50,065 nucleotides of DNA from Bradyrhizobium sp. 139 (lineage in GTDB: Bacteria; Pseudomonadota; Alphaproteobacteria; Rhizobiales; Xanthobacteraceae): the NCBI RefSeq assembly GCF_023074175.1, contig NZ_JADPKS010000077.1:1-50065 (forward strand), written 5' to 3'. Positions 17,774 through 26,123 of this stretch are shown piece by piece; position 1 is the first letter of the stretch; the number at the start of each line of letters is the position of its first letter. Under the pieces are notes generated by a model, which saw only the letters and a list, made by a program, of their open reading frames with translations, searched no databases and was not told the DNA's origin. Both the position numbers and the translations under genes were made by a program.

Positions 17774-18148
17774 TCAGGGATCGACCCAGCGCTGCACGGC
17801 CTCGGCGGTATCGGCGGGCGTGGTGTTGAAGCAGATCGCGGCATTCGGTGCCAGCCGATGGACGAGGTTGAGCACCTTCTCGAACAGCAGCAGGCGCTCC
17901 CTCGGCTCGCGCAGGCCCGCCCCGATCACGATGCAGTCGAAGCTTTCGTCGCGCAGCGCCGCCGTGACGCCGGCTTCCGCGGTGGCGTCGAGATCGATCA
18001 GGCAGCTCGTGACCTCATAGCCGAGATCGCGCAGGCGCAGCAATTGCGCCTCGATGTAGCCGCGCACGAGCTCCGGCGTGAGCTGCGGGAACGCGCTGTA
18101 GTCTGCATTGCCGGGTTCGATGCCGATCGCGAGGATGCGCTTGGCCAT
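17774..18148 (-). CDS. Hypothetical cytoplasmic protein, Rossmann-like
   Basis: Seen: 124 residues, no signal peptide or membrane segment. The pattern of a hydrophobic strand with IGIEPGN near the start, then SCLIDLDATAEAGVTAALRD and FDCIVIGAGLREPRERLLLFE, looks like an alpha/beta fold. I do not recognise a named family. An EcfG-type promoter sits 33 bp upstream, so it is probably a stress-induced protein. Confidence 0.65.
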   Translation of the reverse strand: MAKRILAIGIEPGNADYSAFPQLTPELVRGYIEAQLLRLRDLGYEVTSCLIDLDATAEAGVTAALRDESFDCIVIGAGLREPRERLLLFEKVLNLVHRLAPNAAICFNTTPADTAEAVQRWVDP

Positions 18149-18180
18149 GCAGGGCTCCTTGCCGGACCGTCTGCGTCGCT

Positions 18181-18206
18181 AACGGACGGACGACCATGCC
18201 GGTTCC
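18181..18206 (-). promoter_or_regulatory. EcfG-type promoter for the hypothetical gene at 17774
   Basis: On the minus strand: GGAAC (18206-18202), 17 nt, CGTT (18184-18181), matching the general stress response consensus. The start of transcription would lie about 25 nt before the ATG at 18148. Confidence 0.7.
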
Positions 18207-18411
18207 CTCAGTGACGGTTCGCGCTGCCGGCGAAGACCTCGGCCTTGATCCGGTCCTGCCGCGCATTTTCCCGCTGAAGCTGTAAGCCATTTCACATGCA
18301 CCGAGCCGGCAACCTGCCACATTTGCGGGAGATCACGCCCTGAGCACGGCGTCCGGCCCATATCTGACTTGCACGAAATTTCGATAATTCATCAATTTTC
18401 GGGAGCGGGAA

Positions 18412-19800
18412 ATCGTCTCATTCGAGAGTCTGAAGAGCGAATACGAGCGGAATTGGGCCAATCTCGAGATCCGGCCTGCGCGCCTCGCCGACGCGAATGG
18501 AGTCGCACGCAAGGCGATCAACGGCAAGGCGACCTATCAGCAGATCGAGCGGTTGACCGGACTCCCCTGGTATTTTGCTGCCGTCTGCCACTACCGCGAA
18601 TCCAACTTCGATTTTGACACTTATCTCGGCAACGGCGAGTCGCTTCATCGCGTGACGAGCATCGTTCCGAAAGGGCGCGGTCCCTTTGCCACGTTCGTGG
18701 ACGGCGCCGTGGACGCGTTCAGAATCGAAAACTTCATCGGCGCTCACGACTGGGGTGTCGCGCGGATTCTGTTCCGGCTCGAGGCGTTCAACGGCTTCGG
18801 CTATCACGCCAAGGGCTGCAATTCGCCCTACCTCTATGGCGGCTCGACACTGTACGGGCCGCCGGAGGCGAGGGCCGGCAAATTCGTCCGCGATCACGTG
18901 TTCGACTCGAACCACGTCGATTCCCAGCTCGGCACCGCGGTGATCCTGCATGCGATGATGTCGCTCGATTCCTCGATCACCCTCGACGGCAGCCCGCAAT
19001 TCGCGAGCCGCACGGAGCCCGAGGACGAAGCGGCGTCGACGATCGTTCTGATGCAGCAGGCGCTCAACAAGCTCGGCGCCAATCCCATGCTCGCCGAGGA
19101 CGGCATCAGCGGACCGAAGACCAGGGCTGCGGTCTCGCAGTTTCAGCAGCAGAACGGCCTGAGGGATACCGGGCTTCTCGACGGGGCCACGGTCGCAGCC
19201 ATTACGCGTGCAACGCAGGCGGGAGGCTCCGTGCAGAGCGGCGATCTGTCCCATATCCTGAAGCGGCTGGAACACCTCGCACAGTTGCTGCGACCGTCAT
19301 CCGGCGGCGTAACTCCGGCAACGACGACACCGGGCAACACGCTGCCCGCCACCAACGATCCGATCAGCCTGTTCGAACGGCTCTTCTCCCTCATCAACAA
19401 GACGGCGCCCGTGCCGGGACCCGTCACCCCGACCAGCCCGGCCCCGGTCGATCAGTTGAAGCAGGTCGTCGACCTGCTCAGCACCCTGCTCAACAAGGAC
19501 GGCAAGCCCGTGCTCGGCCAGGTCAACGGCGCACTCGGCGATACCATCGGCAAGCTCCTCGACGGCAAGAAGACCGCGCTCGGCATCGGCGGCTCGCTGA
19601 TCACGGCGCTGCTCTCGTCGGTGACCGCGAGCCCGAATGCGGGAGGCCTTGCCGGATTGCTCGGGACGATCGTGTCGGCCGTGCCGGGCCTTGGTCAGTT
19701 TGCGCTTCCAATATCGCTGGCGCTCACCGCCTGGGGTGTGCTCGGCAAGATGGAGAAGTGGGCGCAAGGCACCGCGCCGCCGCCCAAGCCGACGACGTAA
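18412..19800 (+). CDS. Lysozyme-like protein with C-terminal peptidoglycan-binding domain; start codon appears lost
   Basis: Seen: the frame is protein-like from about 18400 (VSFESLKSEYERNWANLEI, then NGKATYQQIERLTGLPWYF, CHYRESNFDFDTYLGN, VPKGRGPF and NSPYLYGG), but no ATG, GTG or TTG exists between the in-frame stop TAA near 18385 and the TTG at 18553. A GGGAG site (18401-18405) sits 6 nt before an ATC codon at 18412, where the start would be expected. A peptidoglycan-binding module (VLMQQALNKLGANPMLAEDG to GLLDGATVAAITRA) and a Pro/Thr linker follow, with a hydrophobic C-terminus. Known: such proteins are endolysin-like. Inferred: non-canonical ATC start, a point mutation, a sequencing error, or a shorter protein from 18553. 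Confidence 0.7.
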   Translation: MVSFESLKSEYERNWANLEIRPARLADANGVARKAINGKATYQQIERLTGLPWYFAAVCHYRESNFDFDTYLGNGESLHRVTSIVPKGRGPFATFVDGAVDAFRIENFIGAHDWGVARILFRLEAFNGFGYHAKGCNSPYLYGGSTLYGPPEARAGKFVRDHVFDSNHVDSQLGTAVILHAMMSLDSSITLDGSPQFASRTEPEDEAASTIVLMQQALNKLGANPMLAEDGISGPKTRAAVSQFQQQNGLRDTGLLDGATVAAITRATQAGGSVQSGDLSHILKRLEHLAQLLRPSSGGVTPATTTPGNTLPATNDPISLFERLFSLINKTAPVPGPVTPTSPAPVDQLKQVVDLLSTLLNKDGKPVLGQVNGALGDTIGKLLDGKKTALGIGGSLITALLSSVTASPNAGGLAGLLGTIVSAVPGLGQFALPISLALTAWGVLGKMEKWAQGTAPPPKPTT

Positions 19801-19808
19801 CCTGCGGC

Positions 19809-19924
19809 CATCCTTCGAGACGCCCGCCTGCGGCGGGCCCTCAGGATGAGGTCGCGTTTCGCGGCGAGATATCAGATCCCCATGGTGAGGAGCCCGCCAA
19901 AGCGGGCGTCTCGAACCATGCAGG
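19809..19924. repeat. Dispersed repeat family B, copy 1
   Basis: It starts CATCCTTCGAGACGCCCGC, with hairpin arms GCCCGC/GCGGGC, and continues to CTCAGGATGAGG; a second half (19881-19920) repeats the inverted pattern ending GGGCGTCTCGAACCATG. Copies 2 and 3 at 34253-34384 and 46239-46381 share CATCCTTCGAGGCTC and CACCTCAGGATGACG. Confidence 0.7.
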
Positions 19925-19943
19925 CCGAGCACGTCTGCGTCGT

Positions 19944-20636
19944 CTACTGACGCAGCATGACCAAGGGATCGGCGGTATCTGGCACGCGCCGCCATTGCGC
20001 GTTGTCGTCGGCCTCGAACTGCCAGACCTCTGCTGATTTCGACATCAGGACGATCTGGCCGCGCTCGAGCCGCCATTGCGTCGGATTGAATTGAGCAATC
20101 GCCGGATCGCATTTCGGCTTGAGGAAGACCTGGAAATTGTCGGGGCCCGCCTCGGTGTTGGTCAGTGTCAGCCCGCACACCGGCTGGCCGTTGCCGCGCA
20201 CCATCGACCAGTCCCCGATCATCTGGTCCATCGACTTCGCCATCGAGCGGGCGGCGGCGAGATCCTGCAGGATGTAGACGCCCTCGCCCTGCCGCAGGCC
20301 TTCGAAGATGCCGGCCTCGACCTCGGTGAAGTCGATCACGGCTTCACCGGTCGCATTCTGCAAACGAACGATGTCGAGACCCCTGACGCTCCAGGCGACG
20401 ATGTCCTTGGTGAACGGCAGCGCTGTCTTGCAGGCCGGCTCCAGCTCGAGCTTGAAACCCTGGCCCGCGGCGTCAGCCTTGAGCGTGACGACACAGGTCT
20501 TGCTGCGCTCGGTGGTCGAGAGCTCCCATTGTCCGGGCATTTCCTTCTTCAGGGTCGTCGTATCCTGCGCCTGCGCAGGGATGATCGCGGCAACACATGC
20601 CGCGATCATCAATGCAACGACCCGAAGAACTTTCAT
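19944..20636 (-). CDS. Exported protein with AprI/Inh-type metalloprotease-inhibitor-like domains
   Basis: Seen: 230 residues; signal peptide to about 23 (IIPAQAQ), then two similar beta-barrel-like modules: GQWELSTTERSKTCVVTLK with PACKTALPF, and GDWSMVRGNGQPVCGLTLT with PKCDPAIAQF. Each has a paired-cysteine pattern. Known: Inh/AprI proteins are periplasmic inhibitors of secreted metalloproteases, and related Omp19 proteins are lipoproteins. Its ATG overlaps the stop of the dehydrogenase gene by one base (TGATG), so it is the last gene of the ABC operon. Confidence 0.7.
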   Translation of the reverse strand: MKVLRVVALMIAACVAAIIPAQAQDTTTLKKEMPGQWELSTTERSKTCVVTLKADAAGQGFKLELEPACKTALPFTKDIVAWSVRGLDIVRLQNATGEAVIDFTEVEAGIFEGLRQGEGVYILQDLAAARSMAKSMDQMIGDWSMVRGNGQPVCGLTLTNTEAGPDNFQVFLKPKCDPAIAQFNPTQWRLERGQIVLMSKSAEVWQFEADDNAQWRRVPDTADPLVMLRQ

Positions 20637-21625
20637 CAGCGCCCCTTGACCGGCGTTTCCGCAACTGGCGTCAGCGGCGCCTTGCCGGCGAACCAGGCCT
20701 TGAGATTGTCGACCACGAGCTGATCCATCGCGTTGCGCGTCACCACCGACGCCGAGCCGATATGCGGCAGCAGCACCACGTTCTGCATGGCCTTGAGCTC
20801 GTCCGGCACATTCGGCTCGGCCGCGAACACGTCGAGGCCGGCGGCGAGGATGGTGCCGGACTTGAGCGCCTGGACCAGCGCCGGCTCGTCGATCACCGAG
20901 CCGCGCGCCACATTGACCAGCACGCCGCGCGGGCCGAGCGCCTTCAGCACTTCGGCATTGATCATCTTTTCGGTAGCGGCGCCGCCGGGCACGATCACCA
21001 TCAGCGTATCCACCGCCTTCGCCATCTCGATCAGATCAGGATAGTGCTTGTAGGTGACGTCCTTGGAGGGATTGCGGGAGTGATAGACCACGGGGACCAG
21101 CGACGCCTCAAGGCGGCGCGCGATCGCCTGGCCGATCCGTCCCATGCCGACGATGCCGACCTTGCGGTCGCGCAACGAGCCGACGCTGAGCGGATAGTTT
21201 TGCGTCTGCCAGAGGCCGGAGCGCACGTAACGGTCGGCCTTGATGAACTCACGCACCGTGGAGATCAGAAGACCCATCGCGACATCGGCGACCTCCTCGG
21301 TCAGCACGTCAGGCGTGTTGGTGACGATAATGTTGTGCTCGGCCGCGTATTTGGCATCGACGTGGTCGTAGCCGACGCCAAAGCTCGCCACCATCTCGAG
21401 CTTGGGCAATTGCGACAGCGAACCCCTGTCGGCGCGCACCGTGTGATAGGTCACCGCCATGCCACGAATTTTTTCGCGGATCGCCGGCGTCAACCGCTCG
21501 AGGTCACCTCGCGTCTCAGCCTTGTGCACGACGAAATGATCGGAAAAACCGTTGTCGAGGATCGGCCGCACCGGCCCATAAATCAGAAGGTCGATCTTTT
21601 CGGACGAAATCGAACCGGCAGTCAT
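20636..21625 (-). CDS. NAD(P)-dependent 2-hydroxyacid dehydrogenase
   Basis: Seen: 329 residues. The Rossmann motif VGIVGMGRIGQAIARR and the catalytic triad of the D-2-hydroxyacid dehydrogenase family are present: arginine in NVARGSVID, glutamate in GLDVFAAEPNVP and histidine in LLPHIGSAS. Known: members reduce glyoxylate, hydroxypyruvate or other 2-oxoacids. Start ATG 21625 overlaps the permease stop by one base, which suggests coupled translation. Inferred: it processes the imported ligand or its product. The frame extends into the permease gene (to 22150) but that is a shadow. Confidence 0.9.
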   Translation of the reverse strand: MTAGSISSEKIDLLIYGPVRPILDNGFSDHFVVHKAETRGDLERLTPAIREKIRGMAVTYHTVRADRGSLSQLPKLEMVASFGVGYDHVDAKYAAEHNIIVTNTPDVLTEEVADVAMGLLISTVREFIKADRYVRSGLWQTQNYPLSVGSLRDRKVGIVGMGRIGQAIARRLEASLVPVVYHSRNPSKDVTYKHYPDLIEMAKAVDTLMVIVPGGAATEKMINAEVLKALGPRGVLVNVARGSVIDEPALVQALKSGTILAAGLDVFAAEPNVPDELKAMQNVVLLPHIGSASVVTRNAMDQLVVDNLKAWFAGKAPLTPVAETPVKGR

Positions 21626-22443
21626 CAGTTGTCCTTTCCAAGCGCGCTCTCGTGCCAGCGCCGTAAAACGAGGTGGGAAACTAGCGCCAGCACCCCGTAG
21701 ATGACAATCCCGGCCAGCGACAACAGCAGCAGCGCTGCGAACATGCGGGGTATGTTCAACCGGTAGCCGGATTCGGCAATCCTGTAGGCGAGCCCGGAGC
21801 CCGCGCCGGCGGTGCCCGCGGCGATTTCGGCCACGACCGCGCCGATCAGCGATAGGCCGCCGGCGATCCGCAGGCCGCCGAGGATATAGGGCAACGCCGC
21901 GGGGAGCTTCAGGAAGCGCAGGGCTTGCTGTGGCGAGGCGCCATAGAGCTGGAACAGGCCGGCAAGGTTGCGATCGACCGAATTCAGCCCGAGCGTGGTG
22001 TTGGACAGCACCGGGAAAAAGGCGACGATGAAGGCGCAGACGACGACCGCGGTCTGCTGCTCCAGGTAGATCAGCAGCAGTGGTGCGATCGCGATCACCG
22101 GCGTGACCTGGAGAATGACGGCATAGGGGAACAGCGAATATTCCACCCATTTCGACTGGTTGAACAGCAGCGCGAGGGCGATGCCGCCGATGCTGGCCGC
22201 GACAAAACCTTCGAGCGTGGTCAGGAGCGTGGCGGCAAGCGATTGTGACAGCACCGCCCAGTCATTGATCAGGGTCAGGAAGATGACGGAAGGCGCCGGC
22301 AGCACGTAGGGCGGAATCTCCTTGATGCGGACCACGAGTTCCCAGGCGACGAGGCTGGCCGCAAACACCACGACGGGAAGCACGAAACGCACCGCGCGTT
22401 GCGCGCCGGATGGTTTGGCGGTGACGGCCGGTTGCATGCTCAT
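21625..22443 (-). CDS. ABC transporter permease (SsuC/TauC/ThiX-like)
   Basis: Seen: 272 residues with about six membrane segments and the permease signature near LYGASPQQALRFLKLPAALP, followed by GGLRIAGGLSLIGAVVAE. The start ATG at 22443 overlaps the ATPase stop in an ATGA arrangement; an ATG six bases later is also possible. Known: these permeases serve NMT1/SsuA-type binding proteins. It works with the ATPase at 22440 and the binding protein at 23465. Confidence 0.9.
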   Translation of the reverse strand: MSMQPAVTAKPSGAQRAVRFVLPVVVFAASLVAWELVVRIKEIPPYVLPAPSVIFLTLINDWAVLSQSLAATLLTTLEGFVAASIGGIALALLFNQSKWVEYSLFPYAVILQVTPVIAIAPLLLIYLEQQTAVVVCAFIVAFFPVLSNTTLGLNSVDRNLAGLFQLYGASPQQALRFLKLPAALPYILGGLRIAGGLSLIGAVVAEIAAGTAGAGSGLAYRIAESGYRLNIPRMFAALLLLSLAGIVIYGVLALVSHLVLRRWHESALGKDN

Positions 22444-23255
22444 AGCGTCGACTGCCCCGAATAGGACGGCGCCAGCGCCGCCGACACTTTCCGGCAATAA
22501 TCAGAATAGGCCGCCGAAGTGCGAAACGCCTCGCCGCGCGGCTCGACCGTCTCGACGCGGATGTCGGCCTGAATGCGGCCAGGCCGCGCCGTCATGACCA
22601 CCACGCGCTGCGACAGATAGACGGATTCGAACACCGAATGGGTGACGAAGATGACGGTCTTGCCAAGGCTGCGCCACAGCGCGAGCAAATCGTTGTTGAG
22701 GCGGAAGCGCGTGATTTCGTCGAGCGCCGCGAACGGCTCATCCATCAGGAGGATATCAGGATCGGTGACGAGCGCGCGCGCCAGCGACACGCGCATTTTC
22801 ATGCCGCCGGAGAGCTCGCGCGGGAATGCATCGGCGAAATCGGCGAGCCCGACGCTGGCCAGCGCCTCATCGACACGCGCGCGGGCTTCAGCTTTCGGCA
22901 CGCGCGCGAGTTTCAGCGGCAGCCGCACGTTTTCGCGCACGCTGGTCCAGGGCATCAGGGTCGGCTCCTGAAACACGAAGCCGATGCCATGGCCCGGCTG
23001 CGCCGCGCCCTGATGGCGCGCCACCCGCACGATCCCGGACGACGGCGCGCTGAGCTCCGCGATCAGGCGCAGCGCAGTCGACTTGCCGCAGCCGGACGGA
23101 CCGAGCAGTGAGATGAACTCGCCCTTGCACACGGCAAGATCGAGCGGGCCGAGCGCCATGACGCCGTTGTCATAGACCTTCGTCACGCCGCGCAGGCTGA
23201 CGGCGAGAGCCGCCAGCCCGGCCTCGACCCCCGACGAAGTTTTGCCCTCTACCAT
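22440..23255 (-). CDS. ABC transporter ATPase (SsuB/TauB-like)
   Basis: Seen: 271 residues from ATG 23255 (MVEGKTSSGVEAG). Walker A GPSGCGKSTALR, Q-loop FVFQEPTLMPW, signature LSGGMKMRVSLARAL, Walker B ILLMDEPFAALD and switch VTHSVFES are intact. Known: it energises uptake. The frame continues upstream to 23432 through the palindromic repeat, which does not look coding. Confidence 0.92.
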   Translation of the reverse strand: MVEGKTSSGVEAGLAALAVSLRGVTKVYDNGVMALGPLDLAVCKGEFISLLGPSGCGKSTALRLIAELSAPSSGIVRVARHQGAAQPGHGIGFVFQEPTLMPWTSVRENVRLPLKLARVPKAEARARVDEALASVGLADFADAFPRELSGGMKMRVSLARALVTDPDILLMDEPFAALDEITRFRLNNDLLALWRSLGKTVIFVTHSVFESVYLSQRVVVMTARPGRIQADIRVETVEPRGEAFRTSAAYSDYCRKVSAALAPSYSGQSTL

Positions 23256-23289
23256 TGATGGCGCGCTGCTGTGCGGCGTGGTCGAGCCG

Positions 23290-23427
23290 CGACCTTCACC
23301 TCTCCCCTGTGGGGAGAGGTCGCGCCGAAGGCGCGGGTGAGGGGGCTCAGGTTCCACGAGAGAACGTAACCCCTCACCCGCACCGCATCTGACGATGCGA
23401 TGCGACCTCTCCCTTCGGGAGAGGTGG
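23290..23427. repeat. Composite hairpin repeat between binding-protein and ATPase genes
   Basis: Nested inverted repeats: ACCTCTCCCC (23298-23307) with GGGGAGAGGT (23311-23320); GCGGGTGAGGGG (23333-23344) with CCCCTCACCCGC (23370-23381); CGCATC/GATGCG around 23385-23400; and ACCTCTCCC/GGGAGAGGT (23405-23425). It lies inside an operon, so transcripts would carry the hairpins. Confidence 0.75.
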
Positions 23428-23464
23428 ACCAATCCGCCGCGGTCTTTTCCGACCTCGGCATGCG

Positions 23465-24487
23465 TTACGGTTTGCTCGGGCGCAGCTCGACGCCGACGCC
23501 CTTGTTGACGAAGCGCAGCGTATAGGATTTGCGGAAATCGAGGTCTGGCTTCACCACGCCCGCCTTTACCATCTTGTTGAAGAAGGAGGTGTAGCGCTCG
23601 TCACTCATCGCGCCGATACCGTTCTTCAACGACTCGCCGGAATCGACGATGCCGTATTCCTTCATCTTGGCGACGGAATAGGCGAGCAGCTCGTCGGTCA
23701 TCTCCGGATTGAGCTTCTTGATCATGGCATTGCCGGCGGAATTGTCGCGGTAGATGTAATTGTACCAGCCGACCATGGAGGCATCGACGAAGCGCTGCAC
23801 CAGGTCGGGTTTCTTCTCGATCATGTCGCGGCGGGTCTCGATCAGGGTCGAATAGGTATTGAAGCCGGAATCGGCGAGCAGCAGCACGTTGGGCTTGAAG
23901 CCGGCGGCCTTCTCGACCGCGAACGGCTCGGAGGTGACGTAGCCCTGCATCGCGCTCTTGGGGTTGGCGATGAAGGGCTGCGGATTGAAATTGTAGGGGC
24001 GGACGTTCTTCTCGCTGAAACCGTATTCGGACTTCAGCCACTGGAAGTAGCTGGTCATGCCCTCCTTGGAGACGAACAGCGTCAACGGCTTGAGGTCCTC
24101 GATCTTCGCAACCTTGACATCCGGCTGCGTCAGCATCACCTGCGGATCTTTCTGGAAGATCGCGGCGATCGTCACCACGGGAACGTTGTTGGCGACCGCA
24201 TCGAACGACATCAGCGTGTTCGCGGCCATGAAGAAATCGATCTTGCCGGCGATCAGGAGCATCCGGTTGTTCTCGTTGGGACCGCCGGGGACGATGGTGA
24301 CGTCAAGGCCGTAGCGCTTGTAGGTGCCGTCGGCGACGGCCTGGAAGAAACCGCCATGTTCGGCCTCGGCGACCCAATTGGTGCCGAAGGAGACCTTGTC
24401 CAGCGTCTCGGCGCGCACGGGCAGGGTCGCGAGAGATGCGGCCACCAAGGCACCCGTTAACGCTCGCCGCAGATGGTTGGGGCGCAT
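23465..24487 (-). CDS. ABC transporter substrate-binding protein, NMT1/THI5-like
   Basis: Seen: 340 residues, signal peptide ending LATLPVRAETLDKV, then a type II binding-protein fold: FGTNWVAEAEHGGFFQAVAD, GLDVTIVPGGPNENNRMLL and QGYVTSEPFAVEKAAGFKP. Known: NMT1-like proteins bind pyrimidine precursors, riboflavin precursors, nitrate, sulfonates or aromatic acids. The ligand cannot be fixed from sequence. First gene of a five-gene operon and divergent from the creatininase-family gene, 123 bp away. Confidence 0.9.
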   Translation of the reverse strand: MRPNHLRRALTGALVAASLATLPVRAETLDKVSFGTNWVAEAEHGGFFQAVADGTYKRYGLDVTIVPGGPNENNRMLLIAGKIDFFMAANTLMSFDAVANNVPVVTIAAIFQKDPQVMLTQPDVKVAKIEDLKPLTLFVSKEGMTSYFQWLKSEYGFSEKNVRPYNFNPQPFIANPKSAMQGYVTSEPFAVEKAAGFKPNVLLLADSGFNTYSTLIETRRDMIEKKPDLVQRFVDASMVGWYNYIYRDNSAGNAMIKKLNPEMTDELLAYSVAKMKEYGIVDSGESLKNGIGAMSDERYTSFFNKMVKAGVVKPDLDFRKSYTLRFVNKGVGVELRPSKP

Positions 24488-24610
24488 GATTGGACTCCGT
24501 CGATCGTTCCGGCCCATGATAACCAAGAAAGTTCGGGAGACGCGGCCGGCCGAGCAGCGTCCCCCGAGGAGCCCCAAATTACGTTACAAATCGGCGCAAA
24601 GAAACCTTTG

Positions 24611-25423
24611 ATGAATTCGTCCCTGCCCCGCGACTGGTCCGGCATCGACTGGAGCGAGATCGCGCCCCCGGAACCGTCGCGCTGGATCGCGGTGCTGCCG
24701 CTGGCGGCGACCGAGCAGCACGGCCCGCATCTGCCGCTCGAGACCGACGTTCTGATCGCCGACGCCTATCTCGCGCGTGTGCGCCAACTTTTGCCCGAAG
24801 ACGTCCCGGCGACATTCCTCCCCGTTGAACCGATCGGGATTTCCACCGAGCATATCGACTATCCGGGCACGCAGACGCTGCCGACTGAGGTGGCGCTGAA
24901 GCGATGGACAGGGATCGGCGAGGACGTCGCGCGCCGCGGCGTGAAGAAGCTCGTCATCATCACCAGCCATGGCGGCAACAGCGCGGCGATGATGCTGGTC
25001 GCGCAGGATCTTCGCGCGCATCACAAGCTGTTCGTGGTGACGACGTCGTGGTCGCGGCTGTCGGGCGCGGAGAAACTGTTCCCGGCGGATGAAGTGCGCC
25101 ACGGCATTCACGGCGGCGCCGTCGAGACCTCGATCATGCTGGCGCGCTATCCCGACCAGCTGCGCAAGGATGCGATCGCGGATTTTCCCGCGAGCAGCAT
25201 CGCCATCGAGAAACGGTATCGATGGCTGTCGACGCAGCGGCCCGCGCCGTTCGCCTGGCAGGCGCAGGATCTCAACGCCAGCGGGGCCGTCGGCAATGCG
25301 ACGCTCGCCGTGCCTGCGAAGGGCGAACAGCTCGTCGATCAGGGCGCGCGCGCATTTTGCGAGCTGCTTGCCGAGGTCGATAACTTCGACGTGAACAGGC
25401 TGGCCAAAGGCCCCCTCGGCTAG
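24611..25423 (+). CDS. Creatininase-family amidohydrolase
   Basis: Seen: 270 residues with the family metal site: ATEQHGPHLPLETD near residue 35-48, then SHGGNSAA, and GIHGGAVETS. Known: the family includes creatinine amidohydrolase, a mycofactocin peptidase and FAPy deformylase, all metal-dependent hydrolases of amide bonds. It is divergent from the NMT1-like ABC operon; inferred to hydrolyse the imported compound. The actual substrate is not evident. Start ATG 24611 lacks a strong ribosome site. Confidence 0.88.
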   Translation: MNSSLPRDWSGIDWSEIAPPEPSRWIAVLPLAATEQHGPHLPLETDVLIADAYLARVRQLLPEDVPATFLPVEPIGISTEHIDYPGTQTLPTEVALKRWTGIGEDVARRGVKKLVIITSHGGNSAAMMLVAQDLRAHHKLFVVTTSWSRLSGAEKLFPADEVRHGIHGGAVETSIMLARYPDQLRKDAIADFPASSIAIEKRYRWLSTQRPAPFAWQAQDLNASGAVGNATLAVPAKGEQLVDQGARAFCELLAEVDNFDVNRLAKGPLG

Positions 25424-25562
25424 TTGTCATCCCTCTGGAATTATTGAGGAAAGAGCCGAATTCCGGGAGCGCCGAGAGCGCTTTCGAACCGGTTTCGACG
25501 TGGCTCCGTCCAACTGGGCACGCGGGCCACAACGGACCGTCTCAACCCGGATGGAGTTTCAA

Positions 25563-25826
25563 ATGTCGATCAAGACCAAGATTGCCGCTGTCGCTCTCGC
25601 AGCACTCGCCGTGACCGGCAGCATCGTGTCCACCACTTCGCAGGCCGAAGCCAAGCCGCTCGGCTGGGGCTGGGGTGTGGGCGCCGGCATTGCCACCGCC
25701 GCCGTCGTCGGCTCCGCGATCGCCGCCAGCAACGATCCTTATTACAACGGCTATCACCGCTGCGGCTGGGTCGCCCAGTACGACGCCTTCGGCCAGTACA
25801 TTGGCCGCGTTCGTACCTGCTACTGA
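25563..25826 (+). CDS. Small exported protein of unknown function
   Basis: Seen: 87 residues; signal peptide ending SQAEAKPLGWGW, a glycine/alanine membrane-like segment (GVGAGIATAAVVGSAIAA) and a tyrosine-rich tail with two cysteines (HRCGWVAQYDAFGQY, VRTCY). GGAG at 25554-25557 supports ATG 25563; an in-frame ATG is also present at 25551. It resembles other small rhizobial exported proteins, including the one at 17289, but no function is known to me. Confidence 0.75.
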   Translation: MSIKTKIAAVALAALAVTGSIVSTTSQAEAKPLGWGWGVGAGIATAAVVGSAIAASNDPYYNGYHRCGWVAQYDAFGQYIGRVRTCY

Positions 25827-25901
25827 TTTGAGGATCTGAGGCCGATCTCACGTGGATCCTGCGTCCGGCACGGGCGCCTCATCCACCCCGTGTCGCACCC
25901 C

Positions 25902-25933
25902 GACCCCGCCCGGCTGTCCCCCCGGGCGGGGTC
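25902..25933 (+). terminator. Strong GC-rich hairpin downstream of the small exported gene
   Basis: GACCCCGCCCGG (25902-25913) pairs perfectly with CCGGGCGGGGTC (25922-25933) across an 8-nt loop. It lies 75 bp after the stop codon. The following bases (ATCCATTTC) give only a weak U-tract. Confidence 0.55.
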
Positions 25934-26018
25934 ATCCATTTCGGGCCCCCGGGGAAATTGTTGCAGTCCCGTCACATCCCGGTGCGAACCATCATCTGCG
26001 GCAATCCGCGTCAGTTGC

Positions 26019-26039
26019 TATTGCGAATTAATCGCAATA
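26019..26039. promoter_or_regulatory. Perfect palindrome upstream of the porin gene, operator-like
   Basis: TATTGCGA (26019-26026) and TCGCAATA (26032-26039) are perfect reverse complements with a 5-nt AT spacer. It lies 84 bp before the porin ATG in otherwise GC-rich DNA. The form resembles alphaproteobacterial Fur/Mur-type sites, but that is inference only. Confidence 0.5.
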
Positions 26040-26123
26040 AGGTTCGCAGCAGGCACAGGAACTTGGGAAGAAATCGCGCCCGATCGAGATCATCTCGCCC
26101 GATCGCGTGCAAACCGAGACCTG

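Noticed and set aside
20636..22150. Permease-dehydrogenase fusion suggested by one open frame to 22150
   Set aside because: The upstream part is out of frame with the permease protein; a dehydrogenase start at 21625 overlapping the permease stop explains the data.
25940..26123. Riboswitch before the porin
   Set aside because: No conserved riboswitch core was recognised; the clear signal is the short palindrome at 26019-26039.
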